From NCBI RefSeq assembly GCF_020510625.1, contig NZ_CP075191.1, positions 2,974,001 through 3,038,000 of the forward strand: a stretch of DNA of 64,000 bases, written 5' to 3'. Under the pieces are notes generated by a model. That model saw only the letters and a list, made by a program, of their open reading frames with translations. It did not search any database and was not told the origin of the DNA. Each line of letters begins with the position of its first letter. Position 1 is the first letter of the stretch. Of this stretch, positions 16,377-25,305 are shown piece after piece. The position numbers were made by a program, and so were the translations under genes. Source of the DNA: Ferribacterium limneticum (GTDB taxonomy: Bacteria; Pseudomonadota; Gammaproteobacteria; Burkholderiales; Rhodocyclaceae).

Positions 16377-16405
16377 TTGGCTGCTGCACCGCAGCAATCT
16401 ATACT
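16377..16405 (+). promoter_or_regulatory. Promoter of pta-ackA with palindromic operator in the spacer
   Basis: TTGGCT (16377-16382) and TATACT (16400-16405) are separated by exactly 17 bases. The palindrome TGCTGCACCGCAGCA (16382-16396) fills that spacer, an ideal place for a repressor. The same motif, with one change, lies before fabI at 14291-14305. The promoter gives pta-ackA a start separate from fabI and the kinase/phosphatase pair. Confidence 0.65.
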
Positions 16406-16438
16406 AGCCCTTCGCGTGACTCACTGGAGCAGGGATTC

Positions 16439-17854
16439 ATGAACCAACCCGAACAACGCTATCTGGTTAACAAGACCTTCGACGAAATCCGCGTCGGCGA
16501 CTCAGCCAGCCTCAAGCGGACGCTGATGCCCGAAGACGTCAAACTGTTCGCCATCCTGACCGGCGACGTCAATCCGGCCGTTGTCGACCCACAATTCTCC
16601 GAAAGCGGCATGTTCCGCGAAGTGATCGCTCACGGCATGTGGAGCGGTTCGCTGATTTCAACGGTGCTGGGCACCCAGTTTCCCGGTCCCGGCACCATCC
16701 TGGTCGATCAGACGCTGCATTTCGCCCGCCCGGTCACCATTGGCGACAGCATCACGATCACCGTCACCGCCAAGCAGAAATTCGACCACAACAAGCACGT
16801 CATTTTCGACTGCGTGTGCACCAACCAGGAAAACCTGCAGGTGGTACGCGGCACCGCCGAAGTGCTGGCCCCGACCGAAAAGGTCTCCCGCCTGCAGGAA
16901 GTGCACATGCCGGAGATCCGCATCGACGACAAGCACGAGCGTTACATCCACCTGCTCGAGCGCGTCAAAGGCCTGGAGCCGATCCCCACCGCCGTCGCCC
17001 ACCCGTGCGACCAGGAGTCGCTGAAAGGCCCGGTCATGGCCTTCCAGGCCGGCATCATCGAGCCCATCCTGGTTGGCCCGGAGAACAAGATTCGCGCTGT
17101 GGCCGAGGAATTCGGCATCGACCTGCACGGCATCCGCATCGTCCATGCGGCGCACAGCCATGACTCGGCGGCGCTGGCCGTGTCGCTGGTCCGTACCGGC
17201 GATGCCGAGGCGCTGATGAAGGGCAGCCTGCATACTGACGAGCTGATGGGCGAAGTCGTCGCCCGCGCCAACGGCCTGCGCACCAACCGCCGGATCAGCC
17301 ACGTCTTCGTCATGGACGTGCCGACCTACCACCGGCCGCTGCTGATCACCGACGCGGCGATCAACATTGCACCGACACTGGAAGACAAGGTCGACATCAT
17401 CCAGAACGCCATCGACCTGGCCCACATCATCGGCATTCCCGAACCCAAGGTCGCCATCCTGTCGGCCGTTGAAACGGTCAATCCGAAGATCCAGTCCACC
17501 CTCGATGCCGCCGCCCTGTGCAAGATGGCCGACCGCGGCCAGATCAAGGGCGGCATCCTCGACGGCCCGCTCGCCTTCGACAACGCCGTGTCCATCGTCG
17601 CCGCCAAGACCAAGGGCATCAAGTCGGCCGTCGCCGGCCATGCTGAAATCCTCGTCGTGCCCGATCTCGAATCCGGCAACATGGTGGCCAAGCAGCTCGA
17701 ATACCTGGCCAACGCCCTGACTGCCGGCATCGTGCTCGGCACCAAGGTACCCATTGTGCTGACCAGCCGCGCCGACAGCGCCGAAACCCGAACCGCATCG
17801 TGCGTCATCGCCGCACTGATCGCCCACCACAACCGCAAGAACGGAACCACCTGA
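16439..17854 (+). CDS. Bifunctional hydratase-like/phosphate acetyltransferase (Pta/Ptb family)
   Basis: This 471-residue protein fuses an N-terminal MaoC/PhaJ-like hot-dog domain (about 1-150) to a C-terminal Pta/Ptb-type acyltransferase (about 170-471) that converts acetyl-CoA or butyryl-CoA and phosphate to acyl phosphate and CoA. The hydratase motif reads GDVNPAVVDP: Asp43 and Asn45 are present, but the position of the usual catalytic His is Val48. The C-terminal half shows SAVETVNPKIQSTLDA and KGGILDGPLAFDNA, as in Ptb proteins. AckA follows after 2 bases. The pair would make ATP from acyl-CoA, or the reverse for acetate uptake. The hydratase activity is doubtful in this copy. Confidence 0.88.
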   Translation: MNQPEQRYLVNKTFDEIRVGDSASLKRTLMPEDVKLFAILTGDVNPAVVDPQFSESGMFREVIAHGMWSGSLISTVLGTQFPGPGTILVDQTLHFARPVTIGDSITITVTAKQKFDHNKHVIFDCVCTNQENLQVVRGTAEVLAPTEKVSRLQEVHMPEIRIDDKHERYIHLLERVKGLEPIPTAVAHPCDQESLKGPVMAFQAGIIEPILVGPENKIRAVAEEFGIDLHGIRIVHAAHSHDSAALAVSLVRTGDAEALMKGSLHTDELMGEVVARANGLRTNRRISHVFVMDVPTYHRPLLITDAAINIAPTLEDKVDIIQNAIDLAHIIGIPEPKVAILSAVETVNPKIQSTLDAAALCKMADRGQIKGGILDGPLAFDNAVSIVAAKTKGIKSAVAGHAEILVVPDLESGNMVAKQLEYLANALTAGIVLGTKVPIVLTSRADSAETRTASCVIAALIAHHNRKNGTT

Positions 17855-17856
17855 CA

Positions 17857-19038
17857 ATGAAGCAAGGAATCCTGACGATCAATGCTGGATCGTCCTCCAT
17901 CAAGTTCGCCCTCTTCTCCCTCGACCACCCGATTTCCCCGGAAGCCGAAGTCTCCGGCCAGATCGACGGCATCGGCGCCGAAACGACCAGGATGGTCGCC
18001 AAGAACAAGGCCGGCGAGCGCATCGCCGACCAACTGCTCGAAGGTGGCAAGGTCAGCCACGCCCAGGCCTTCGACGCCCTGCTCAAGTGGTTCACCGCCA
18101 GCCATGCCAACTGGCAGATCGTCGCTGTCGGCCACCGCGTCGTGCATGGCGGCGAGCGTTACTCGCAGCCGACCGTGATTGACGACACCGTGCTCGGCCA
18201 CCTGCAGAGCTTCATCCCGCTCGCCCCGCTGCACGAGCCGCACAACGTCGCCGGCATCATCGCCCTGCAGGCCCTGCTGCCCAGCGTGCCGCAGATCGCC
18301 TGCTTCGACACCGCCTTCCACCGCAGCCAGCCGGAAGTCGCCCAGACCTTCGGCCTGCCGCGCAACATCACGGCCGAGGGCATCAAGCGCTACGGCTTCC
18401 ACGGCCTGTCCTACGAGTACATCGCCCGCGCCCTGCCGCAGCATTCCGGCCGCGCCACTGGCCGCGTCGTCGTCGCCCACCTCGGCAACGGCGCCAGCAT
18501 GGCGGCCATGGTCGACCGCAAGTGCGTCGCCACGACGCTCGGTTTTTCGACCATCGACGGCCTGGTCATGGGCACCCGCTGCGGCAACCTCGACCCCGGC
18601 GTCATCCTGCACCTGATGGAAACCAAGAATCTGTCGGTCAAGGACATGACCAAGATGCTCTACAAGGAATCCGGCCTGCTCGGCGTTTCCGGTCTCAGCC
18701 AGGACATGCGCACCCTGCTCGCCAGCGACAAGCCGGAAGCGGGGGAAGCGGTCAACCTGTTCTGCTACCGCATCGCCCGCGAACTCGGTTCTCTGGCCGC
18801 CGCGGCTGGCGGTCTGGATGCGCTGGTGTTCACCGGCGGCATCGGCGAACACGCCGCCGAAGTGCGCCGCCGCGTCTGCCTGCTGTCCGAATGGCTGGGC
18901 ATTCGCCTGAATCCGGAAGCCAACGCCCGCCACGAACTGCGCATCTCGGCCGGCAACAGCAGCGTCGATGTGCTGGTCATCCCGACTAACGAGGAATGGA
19001 TGATGGCGCACCACGCACAGACCCTGCTCGCCCTCTAA
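17857..19038 (+). CDS. ackA: Acetate kinase AckA
   Basis: This 393-residue ASKHA-fold enzyme transfers phosphate between acetyl phosphate (or butyryl phosphate) and ADP. It begins with the phosphate-binding motif ILTINAGSSSIKFALF and has the family motif YGFHGLSYEYI (about 178-188), then VVAHLGNGASMAAM (about 203-216), TRCGNLDPGVI (about 237-247) and FTGGIGEHAAEVR (about 324-336). The ATG at 17857 follows the pta stop by 2 bases, so the two are coupled. A strong terminator follows at 19061. Confidence 0.95.
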   Translation: MKQGILTINAGSSSIKFALFSLDHPISPEAEVSGQIDGIGAETTRMVAKNKAGERIADQLLEGGKVSHAQAFDALLKWFTASHANWQIVAVGHRVVHGGERYSQPTVIDDTVLGHLQSFIPLAPLHEPHNVAGIIALQALLPSVPQIACFDTAFHRSQPEVAQTFGLPRNITAEGIKRYGFHGLSYEYIARALPQHSGRATGRVVVAHLGNGASMAAMVDRKCVATTLGFSTIDGLVMGTRCGNLDPGVILHLMETKNLSVKDMTKMLYKESGLLGVSGLSQDMRTLLASDKPEAGEAVNLFCYRIARELGSLAAAAGGLDALVFTGGIGEHAAEVRRRVCLLSEWLGIRLNPEANARHELRISAGNSSVDVLVIPTNEEWMMAHHAQTLLAL

Positions 19039-19060
19039 AACAAAAATATTTTTTTGTCCG

Positions 19061-19097
19061 GCCCCGGCCACCGAGAGGTGCCGGGGCTTTGTTTTTT
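19061..19097 (+). terminator. Rho-independent terminator of pta-ackA
   Basis: Stem GCCCCGGC (19061-19068) with GCCGGGGC (19080-19087), 11-base loop, then TTTGTTTTTT. Confidence 0.9.
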
Positions 19098-19143
19098 CTG
19101 GCTTTTTTTACCCCGACAGCATCCCTCGGAGCAAACACACAAA

Positions 19144-19188
19144 ACACCGCATATAGTCAAGATATTGCCTTGGCCCACTATATCTAGT
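19144..19188 (+). promoter_or_regulatory. Pair of NrdR-like boxes before nrdJ
   Basis: ACACCGCATATAGT (19144-19157) and CCACTATATCTAGT (19175-19188) each resemble the NrdR box (consensus near ACACWATATAKWGT). Their ends are 31 bases apart, the three-helical-turn spacing usual for NrdR tandem sites. NrdR is the Zn/ATP-cone repressor of ribonucleotide reductase genes, so repression of nrdJ by NrdR is likely. Confidence 0.7.
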
Positions 19189-19249
19189 AGCTTTGCAACA
19201 TTCCAAGATTAATAACCCAGACAATCTGAATTTTGTAGAGGAGCCCTTG

Positions 19250-22150
19250 ATGAGCAAAATCGCCGAACAGCTTTCGCTAACAGATATCCCCGCAGCACCG
19301 GAATTTTCCCCGCTGCCGGAGCAGGAAATTTCTAGCGAAGTGCTGATCGAAAAATACGCCAAGGGCAAGGAAACCAATGTTCACGACGTGCGTCGTCGCG
19401 TCGCCTATGCGCTGGCCCAGGTTGAGCAGGAAGCCGACCGCGCCCACTGGGAAAACAAGTTCCTGTGGGCCCAGGAAAACGGCTTCATTCCGGCCGGCCG
19501 CATCAACTCTGCCGCCGGTACCGATCTGCAAGCGACGCTGATCAACTGCTTCGTGCAGCCGGTCGGCGACTCCATCGTCGAGAATACCGATGGCAAGCCG
19601 GGCATCTACACTGCCTTGGCCCAAGCCGCAGAAACCATGCGTCGCGGAGGCGGTGTCGGTTACGACTTCTCGTCCATCCGTCCGCAAGGCGCCCGCGTCA
19701 AGGGCACGCAGTCGCGTGCTTCCGGCCCCGTTTCCTACATGCGTGTTTTCGACCGCTCGTGCGAAACCGTCGAATCTGCCGGCGCCCGCCGCGGTGCGCA
19801 AATGGGCGTGCTGCGCTGCGACCATCCGGACATCGAGGAATTCATCCACGCCAAGGACAAGGGCGACCTGACCAACTTCAACATTTCCATCGGCGTCACC
19901 GACCCGTTCATGGAAGCCGTCGATGCCGACGGTGATGTCGAGTTGCTGCATCGTGCCGAGCCGAATGCCGACATGCGCGCCGCCGGTGCCTACCAGCGCG
20001 ACGATGGCATCTGGGTTTACCGCAAGGTACGGGCTCGCGACCTGTGGGATCAGGTGATGAAATCCACCTACGACCACGCCGAACCGGGCATCCTGTTCCT
20101 CGACCGGATGAACAAGGACAACAACCTCAATTACTGCGAAGTGATCGAGGCGACCAACCCCTGCGCTGAACAGCCGCTGCCGCCTTACGGCTGCTGCTGC
20201 CTGGGTTCGATCAACCTGACGCTGTACGTCAAGGACGCTTTCTCCGAGCAGGCCGAGTTCGATTTCGACGCCTTCGCCGAAGTCATCCGCATCTCGACCC
20301 GCATGCTCGACAACGTGCTCGACGCCACCCATTGGCCGCTTGAGCGCCAACAGCAGGAAGCCGCCAACAAGCGTCGCGTTGGCCTCGGCTACACCGGCCT
20401 GGGCGATGCGCTGGCCATGCTCCGCCTGCGCTACGACAAGCCGGAAGCCCGTGCCATGGCCGCCCGGATCAGCGAATTCATGCGCGACACGGCCTACCTG
20501 TACTCGGTCGAAATGGCCAAGGAACGTGGCGCCTTCCCGCTCTTCAACGCCGAACTGTATCTCTCCGGCGGCAACTTTGCTTCCCGCCTGCCCGGCGACG
20601 TCAAGGCGGAAATCCGCAAGCACGGCCTGCGCAACTCGCACCTGCTGTCCATCGCGCCGACCGGCACCATCTCGCTGGCCTTCGCCGACAATGCCTCGAA
20701 CGGCATCGAGCCGCCATTCTCCTGGACCTACAACCGCAAGAAGCGCATGCAGGACGGCACGATCAAGGAATACTCGGTCGAGGACTACGCCTGGCGCCTC
20801 TACAAGCACCGTGGTGGCGACGTTTCCAAGCTGCCGGACTTCTTTGTCACGGCGCTGGAAATTTCCGCCCAGGCGCACAGCGACATGGTGGCAGCCGTCG
20901 CTCCGTTCATCGACACCTCGATCTCGAAAACGGTCAATGTGCCGGCCGACTACCCCTACGCTGACTTCCAGGACCTCTACATGAGCGCCTGGAAATCCGG
21001 CCTCAAGGGTCTGGCCACTTATCGCCCGAACAGCGTGCTCGGTTCCGTGCTTTCCGTCAGCCCTGCCGAGCCGGCCAAGACCGACGCCGCCGCCGACGCC
21101 AAGGCACCGCAGGACTTCATCTCCGACGCCAACCGCCGTCTCGAAATCAAGCACCTGCCGGCCCCGGTGCTGGCCAGCCTGCGCTGGCCGGGCCGCCCGA
21201 ACCTGCCGGAAGGCAACCTGTGCTGGACCTATATGGTCGACTCGCCGATCGGCAAGTTCGCCCTGTTCGTCGGCCACGTCGAGCAGGACGGCCACGCCTG
21301 GCCGTTCGAAGTCTGGGCCAACGGCCCGGCCGAACCGCGCGGCCTGGGCGCCGTCGCCAAGACCCTGTCGATGGACATGCGCGCCAAGGACCACGGCTGG
21401 CTGCAGATGAAGCTGGAAGCGCTGGCCAAGATGCCGGGCGACGCCTTCGACATGGCCATGCCCCCGCATGGCGAGCGCAAGCGCATGCCGTCCGTCGTTG
21501 CCGCCATGGCACAGGTCATCCTTTGGCGCGTCGAACAACTGGGCGCTGTCGGCCACGACGGCCCGACGCCGGTCAAGGATGCGCTGTTCAGCACCAAGGA
21601 GCCGAAGACCGGCACCGACGGCACGCTGTCCTGGACCGTCGACGTCAGCAACTCCTCGACCAACGAGGACTTCGTCCTCGGCCTCAAGGAAATCACCCTG
21701 CCCGACGGCTCTTCCCGCCCGTACTCGATGTGGCTCTCCGGCAATTACCCGCGCGCCCTCGACGGCCTGTGCAAGCTGCTATCGCTCGACATGCGCGTGC
21801 TCGACCCGGCCTGGATCGGCATGAAGCTGCGCAAGTTGGTCGACTACTCCGAGCCCTTCGGCGACTTCATGGCCTTCGTCCCGGGTTCGCGCAAGCAGCA
21901 GACCTATCCGTCGACGGTGGCCTACATCGCCCAGCTGATCATCCACCGCTACGCCATGCTCGGCATCCTCGACGAATCCGGCTTCCCGTTGCAGCAGATG
22001 GGTATCCTGGAAGCGCCGGAAGACACCACCAGCAACAAGGTGCTGCCGACCCAGGGCAAGCTGTGCAGCGAGTGCGGCAACCACACGATGATCCGCAAGG
22101 ATGGTTGTGATTTCTGTACCGCTTGCGGCGCTGTCGGCACCTGCGGCTGA
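19250..22150 (+). CDS. nrdJ: Adenosylcobalamin-dependent (class II) ribonucleotide reductase
   Basis: This 966-residue enzyme reduces ribonucleotides using B12, without oxygen dependence. Motifs include [11 protein letters not shown] (substrate-site Cys), [37 protein letters not shown] (radical-Cys loop) and [12 protein letters not shown]. After the barrel come two similar about 130-residue segments (each with a W-x-V-D/WTY start and a C-terminal LSLDMR/LSMDMR helix) and a terminal four-Cys zinc-ribbon-like domain (CSECGNHT...CDFCTACG). The ATG at 19250 has AGAGGAG in front; the upstream ATG at 19193 has no such site. NrdR-like boxes precede it. Confidence 0.93.
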   Translation: MSKIAEQLSLTDIPAAPEFSPLPEQEISSEVLIEKYAKGKETNVHDVRRRVAYALAQVEQEADRAHWENKFLWAQENGFIPAGRINSAAGTDLQATLINCFVQPVGDSIVENTDGKPGIYTALAQAAETMRRGGGVGYDFSSIRPQGARVKGTQSRASGPVSYMRVFDRSCETVESAGARRGAQMGVLRCDHPDIEEFIHAKDKGDLTNFNISIGVTDPFMEAVDADGDVELLHRAEPNADMRAAGAYQRDDGIWVYRKVRARDLWDQVMKSTYDHAEPGILFLDRMNKDNNLNYCEVIEATNPCAEQPLPPYGCCCLGSINLTLYVKDAFSEQAEFDFDAFAEVIRISTRMLDNVLDATHWPLERQQQEAANKRRVGLGYTGLGDALAMLRLRYDKPEARAMAARISEFMRDTAYLYSVEMAKERGAFPLFNAELYLSGGNFASRLPGDVKAEIRKHGLRNSHLLSIAPTGTISLAFADNASNGIEPPFSWTYNRKKRMQDGTIKEYSVEDYAWRLYKHRGGDVSKLPDFFVTALEISAQAHSDMVAAVAPFIDTSISKTVNVPADYPYADFQDLYMSAWKSGLKGLATYRPNSVLGSVLSVSPAEPAKTDAAADAKAPQDFISDANRRLEIKHLPAPVLASLRWPGRPNLPEGNLCWTYMVDSPIGKFALFVGHVEQDGHAWPFEVWANGPAEPRGLGAVAKTLSMDMRAKDHGWLQMKLEALAKMPGDAFDMAMPPHGERKRMPSVVAAMAQVILWRVEQLGAVGHDGPTPVKDALFSTKEPKTGTDGTLSWTVDVSNSSTNEDFVLGLKEITLPDGSSRPYSMWLSGNYPRALDGLCKLLSLDMRVLDPAWIGMKLRKLVDYSEPFGDFMAFVPGSRKQQTYPSTVAYIAQLIIHRYAMLGILDESGFPLQQMGILEAPEDTTSNKVLPTQGKLCSECGNHTMIRKDGCDFCTACGAVGTCG

Positions 22151-22171
22151 TCATCTGTACCACCAACAAAA

Positions 22172-22200
22172 CGCCCCGGTGCTGCCGGGGTGTTTTTGTT
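22172..22200 (+). terminator. Rho-independent terminator of nrdJ
   Basis: Stem CCCCGG (22174-22179) with CCGGGG (22185-22190), then TGTTTTTGTT. Confidence 0.85.
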
Positions 22201-22301
22201 TGCAGGAACAGGTTTGGCGCGCTGTTATATGATGCGCCCAGTGCACAAGCTGATACCGGCGGATTGTTGATGCGCCGGACCTGACCACTGACAAAGGCAC
22301 C

Positions 22302-22580
22302 ATGAAAGACTATTACGGATTACTGGGCGTATCGCCAGATGCGACCACGGAAATCATCAAGAGCGCCTATCGAAAGAAGGCGGCCCAGTTTCACCCCGAC
22401 CGAAATCCCGAGCCCGATGCAGCGGCCAAATTCCGGGCTGCGCAAGAAGCTTATGAAGTGCTGGCTGACGCTGATCGCCGCAAGGCATATGACGAGACCC
22501 GGCGCACCAGCCTGATCGATGACCCGCAAGTTGTCGCCCGCGAAATCTGGTCCAGCTATTTGGAAAAAATCCAACAATGA
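22302..22580 (+). CDS. Minimal J-domain (DnaJ-like) protein
   Basis: This 92-residue protein is almost all J domain: [13 protein letters not shown] (3-15), [19 protein letters not shown] (18-36) with the HPD loop at about 31-33, and a final helix [22 protein letters not shown]. There is no Gly/Phe region, zinc finger or C-terminal substrate domain, so it is a class C J protein, expected to stimulate an Hsp70 ATPase for a specific client. Its stop overlaps the next gene's start (ATGA). It heads a four-gene run of unknown proteins, which may be that client set. Confidence 0.88.
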   Translation: MKDYYGLLGVSPDATTEIIKSAYRKKAAQFHPDRNPEPDAAAKFRAAQEAYEVLADADRRKAYDETRRTSLIDDPQVVAREIWSSYLEKIQQ

Positions 22581-23116
22581 ACAAGTCATTCTATTTTTCC
22601 GAACTGGCATCGTCCTACGATGCCGAGATTCAGGACCTGCTGAACGATTCGGAGGGGAAATCGGCGCTGAAAGCCAGACTCAAGGAAAAACGCCAGGAAC
22701 TGAAGTCCATCCTGCCGATGATTGAGTTCAGCCCGGAAATGGTCGTACCTGTCTTCTACGACAGCTTTTCCTTTGCCAACCCCAAGGCACTGGCAGCCGC
22801 CGTGCGCTGCGAGCCGGATGACGAGGAATTTCCCTGTTGGGACCAACTGTCTTCCCTGGTAACGCTTGAAGCCTGGGCCAGCCCATATCTCGACGCCGTC
22901 CTCGCCGAACGGGCCGGTGAAGAATTCATGGTGACGGCAGCCTGCCTGGAGTTCATCCGAAAACACGATACCGCTGCAGCCCAGCCGGCCAGTGAGGATG
23001 ATGAAGACGGGGATGAGCGGGATAACGGTGACGAGGACGATGAAGACGATCGCGATCTGGCCGAAGCTGGTGATGACTGGCTGGGTGAGCAAGGTTTTGA
23101 TTCGTTGAAGTCGTGA
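22577..23116 (+). CDS. Unknown protein with very acidic C-terminal tail
   Basis: I do not recognise it. The 179-residue protein is mostly helical in its first 135 residues ([14 protein letters not shown]..., a Lys/Glu-rich helix about 30-45, then [22 protein letters not shown]), with no membrane segment or signal peptide. Residues about 139-169 are nearly all Asp/Glu with few other residues. It overlaps the J-domain gene by 4 bases, so the two proteins are probably made together. The acidic tail could mimic nucleic acid or bind a basic partner; that is speculation. Confidence 0.75.
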   Translation: MNKSFYFSELASSYDAEIQDLLNDSEGKSALKARLKEKRQELKSILPMIEFSPEMVVPVFYDSFSFANPKALAAAVRCEPDDEEFPCWDQLSSLVTLEAWASPYLDAVLAERAGEEFMVTAACLEFIRKHDTAAAQPASEDDEDGDERDNGDEDDEDDRDLAEAGDDWLGEQGFDSLKS

Positions 23117-23180
23117 TCCGATTGCTCACTGATTACCCGCAGCGAAAAAACAGAATTCGATTTATTCAATAAGGCATGAC

Positions 23181-23942
23181 ATGACACATCCCGTCGTACT
23201 CAAGACATCCCAGCTCATTCTCGCCGGCGACCTCAAAGGCGCGGAAACTGCCCTGGCCAATATCGCCGATACCGAGGGTGACGATGCACTAGTAACGGTC
23301 TTGAACGATGTCCCGCCAAAAGACTTGCTGGCCGTGATGCGTGGATTTGACGGTTCGAAGCAATCGGTAGTCAACATGGTCGTGACGCCTGATCAGTTTG
23401 CCCGCGCCGTCGTTCTCGAAGCCCGTTATCGCGACGAAACCCATGCGGCCCTGCACGGCATGATGAATGCAGTGCTTTATCGCGATGACGATCTGACGGC
23501 CGAATACCTTGAAGCGATAGGCGAGATGGAAGGCGGCTACGAGGTGCTGGCCAATTATTTCGGTGAACGCGATGACGAACTGCTGGCTTTTGCAATATCC
23601 GGTGTATTTTCCGAGGATTTCAACGCCGAACATGGCCATGAATCGAAATCGATCTCCTGGCTGAACGAGAAAATCGAAGAAATTGACGAAGCACTCCATG
23701 AAGGCAATTCCATTACCGGATCGCGCCCCAAGGTTTCACGGTCGGAAATTTCCGACCGCGACTGGATGGAGACAGCCTGGGTGCTGCGTTACGAGCTGTC
23801 GGACATTTTCGAGCAGGTCGTGATTACCTTGCGCGACCGCCTGCAGCACCGTATCGAGGTGCTTGAAGAACCGCCAGTGATGGAGAGCAAACCCGCGGCG
23901 AGTTCGGCTTCCTCGTTCGATGACGAGGAATCGGCGCTCTAA
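23181..23942 (+). CDS. Unknown soluble protein, third gene of the J-domain operon
   Basis: I do not recognise it. This 253-residue protein looks cytoplasmic and helical throughout, with no cysteine motif, signal peptide or membrane segment. Its opening (KTSQLILAGDLKGAETALANIAD) resembles a tetratricopeptide-like helical hairpin. It ends in a low-complexity tail (about 230-253, Ser/Ala then acidic). The 64-base gap before it is AT-rich. The next gene follows within a dozen bases, so they are probably co-transcribed. Confidence 0.75.
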   Translation: MTHPVVLKTSQLILAGDLKGAETALANIADTEGDDALVTVLNDVPPKDLLAVMRGFDGSKQSVVNMVVTPDQFARAVVLEARYRDETHAALHGMMNAVLYRDDDLTAEYLEAIGEMEGGYEVLANYFGERDDELLAFAISGVFSEDFNAEHGHESKSISWLNEKIEEIDEALHEGNSITGSRPKVSRSEISDRDWMETAWVLRYELSDIFEQVVITLRDRLQHRIEVLEEPPVMESKPAASSASSFDDEESAL

Positions 23943-23953
23943 GGATGGCTCCA

Positions 23954-25195
23954 GTGAAAAACTCCATTGCCATTGTCGATGATCGTCCATTTTTCGAAAA
24001 AGCCATTCGCTATGGACTGGAACACGGCATTCTCTCGCGCGAAAACATCAGCAAAATCGAAGCCGATGGCCCGAAAGGGATAGTCCAGATCGCCGACCAC
24101 TTTGGCACCGCCTATTTGCGGACCGATCTGGAAACCGCAACGGCCCGGATGACAAATCTGATCAGCCTCTATCTGGAAGATTTTTCCAACGGCGACTTGC
24201 ACACTGCGGCAGTCTCATTGCGCGACAACAGCCTGCTTTCGCATTCCCGTGGTGGTTCGGAAATGTTGAAACGTTTGCATGCCATGCCCGTTGATACCGG
24301 CTTGTACGGCAGAAAAACCGATCCGCTGGCACAGAAGATATTCGTCAACGAACGCTCCTTTGCCTTCCCGCTAAGCTGTGCCAACTATCGGGCGCAGGTC
24401 AGGCAATGCCAGGCCAATCAGATGCGGATCGACTTCGCCCGTTGGCTGGCGCGACGCTTGAACGTGAAACAGGAGGAATGCGAAGACTTCAGCGCTGACG
24501 AACTCATTCGTTCTGCAATGTTGCTGCTGTACGTCGGTGCCAAAACGCTGGAAATGCCCTCGAAGACCGAGTTCATCAAACTTGTCGAAACCCTCCGCAA
24601 GAAATCCTTCAAAGCCAAGCCCTCTTCGCTTGATGCATTTCTTAAGGACGCACCGGAGGCGTTTGTCGAGATGACCAGGCAGTCGATGCAGGAATTTATC
24701 GAAAGCGCGCTACCAAAACTCAAGTCCGCGGAGAAATCCCCGGATGAGATTCTGCATGCGGAAGCGCAGGGCTCTTTCTTTGTGCGTGACAAGCCAGAAG
24801 AAGACGTTGTTGCCTACGACAAGCTGGTCGCCAAAGAATGGGTAAGGATCACCAAAGGTAACGCTGACGACCCAGCGGTACTGGCGACCATTTTCCTCTG
24901 CGTGGCGACGGACCATCCGGCAAAAGCCAGCGCACTGCTCAAGGAAGCAAAAAGCATCATCACTGCGTTTCGCACCAACGGCTTTGATTCAAAGGCCGTG
25001 CTGGCGTTTATCGATGAACATGCGCCATTCGAGCAGCGCGAAGATCTCAAGGCGATGTGGTTGGAGGACTTGCAACCTGATGCCGAAATCCATCTGGCAG
25101 ACAACGATCCCCAGATGCCGGACTCCCATATGGACCGTGCCCTGAAGTACTTTAGGCAGAATTGCGTCGGAAACTGGAAGAGCAGCAGCCGCTAG
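23954..25195 (+). CDS. Unknown 413-residue protein, last gene of the J-domain operon
   Basis: I do not recognise it. It is cytoplasmic and helix-rich, with conserved-looking segments such as RGGSEMLKRLHAMP (about 97-110) and FPLSCANYRAQVRQCQANQ (about 135-153), no cofactor motif and no signal. The GTG at 23954 was chosen because AAGGA (23941-23945) lies 8 bases before it; the in-frame ATG at 23945 overlaps that site and would add three residues. Its stop overlaps, tail to tail, a short minus-strand frame. Placement after a J-domain gene suggests a folding client or chaperone partner. Confidence 0.75.
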   Translation: MKNSIAIVDDRPFFEKAIRYGLEHGILSRENISKIEADGPKGIVQIADHFGTAYLRTDLETATARMTNLISLYLEDFSNGDLHTAAVSLRDNSLLSHSRGGSEMLKRLHAMPVDTGLYGRKTDPLAQKIFVNERSFAFPLSCANYRAQVRQCQANQMRIDFARWLARRLNVKQEECEDFSADELIRSAMLLLYVGAKTLEMPSKTEFIKLVETLRKKSFKAKPSSLDAFLKDAPEAFVEMTRQSMQEFIESALPKLKSAEKSPDEILHAEAQGSFFVRDKPEEDVVAYDKLVAKEWVRITKGNADDPAVLATIFLCVATDHPAKASALLKEAKSIITAFRTNGFDSKAVLAFIDEHAPFEQREDLKAMWLEDLQPDAEIHLADNDPQMPDSHMDRALKYFRQNCVGNWKSSSR

Positions 25196-25296
25196 TTGCT
25201 CGCAAAGAAGTCCTGCACAATCGGCACATCTTCTGGCTTTGGCTCGCTAGCCTGTGATGAGGCTTTCAGCCCTTCCCCATCAGCCACGACGCTCAT
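25192..25296 (-). CDS. Possible 34-residue protein downstream of nudF
   Basis: An ATG 9 bases after the nudF stop opens 34 codons (MSVVADGEGLKASSQ... VQDFFASN), hydrophilic and acidic, with codon use like its neighbours. There is no clear ribosome site, so expression would rely on coupling to nudF. The stop overlaps that of the convergent gene (CTAG). It may equally be chance. Confidence 0.3.
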   Translation of the reverse strand: MSVVADGEGLKASSQASEPKPEDVPIVQDFFASN

Positions 25297-25305
25297 CCAG
25301 AGCGT

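Noticed and set aside
17326..19071. Minus-strand frame of 581 codons opposite pta and ackA
   Set aside because: Antisense of two complete enzymes with all motifs; no ribosome site.
19277..21556. Minus-strand frame of 759 codons opposite nrdJ
   Set aside because: Antisense artefact of GC-rich coding; nrdJ is complete on the other strand.
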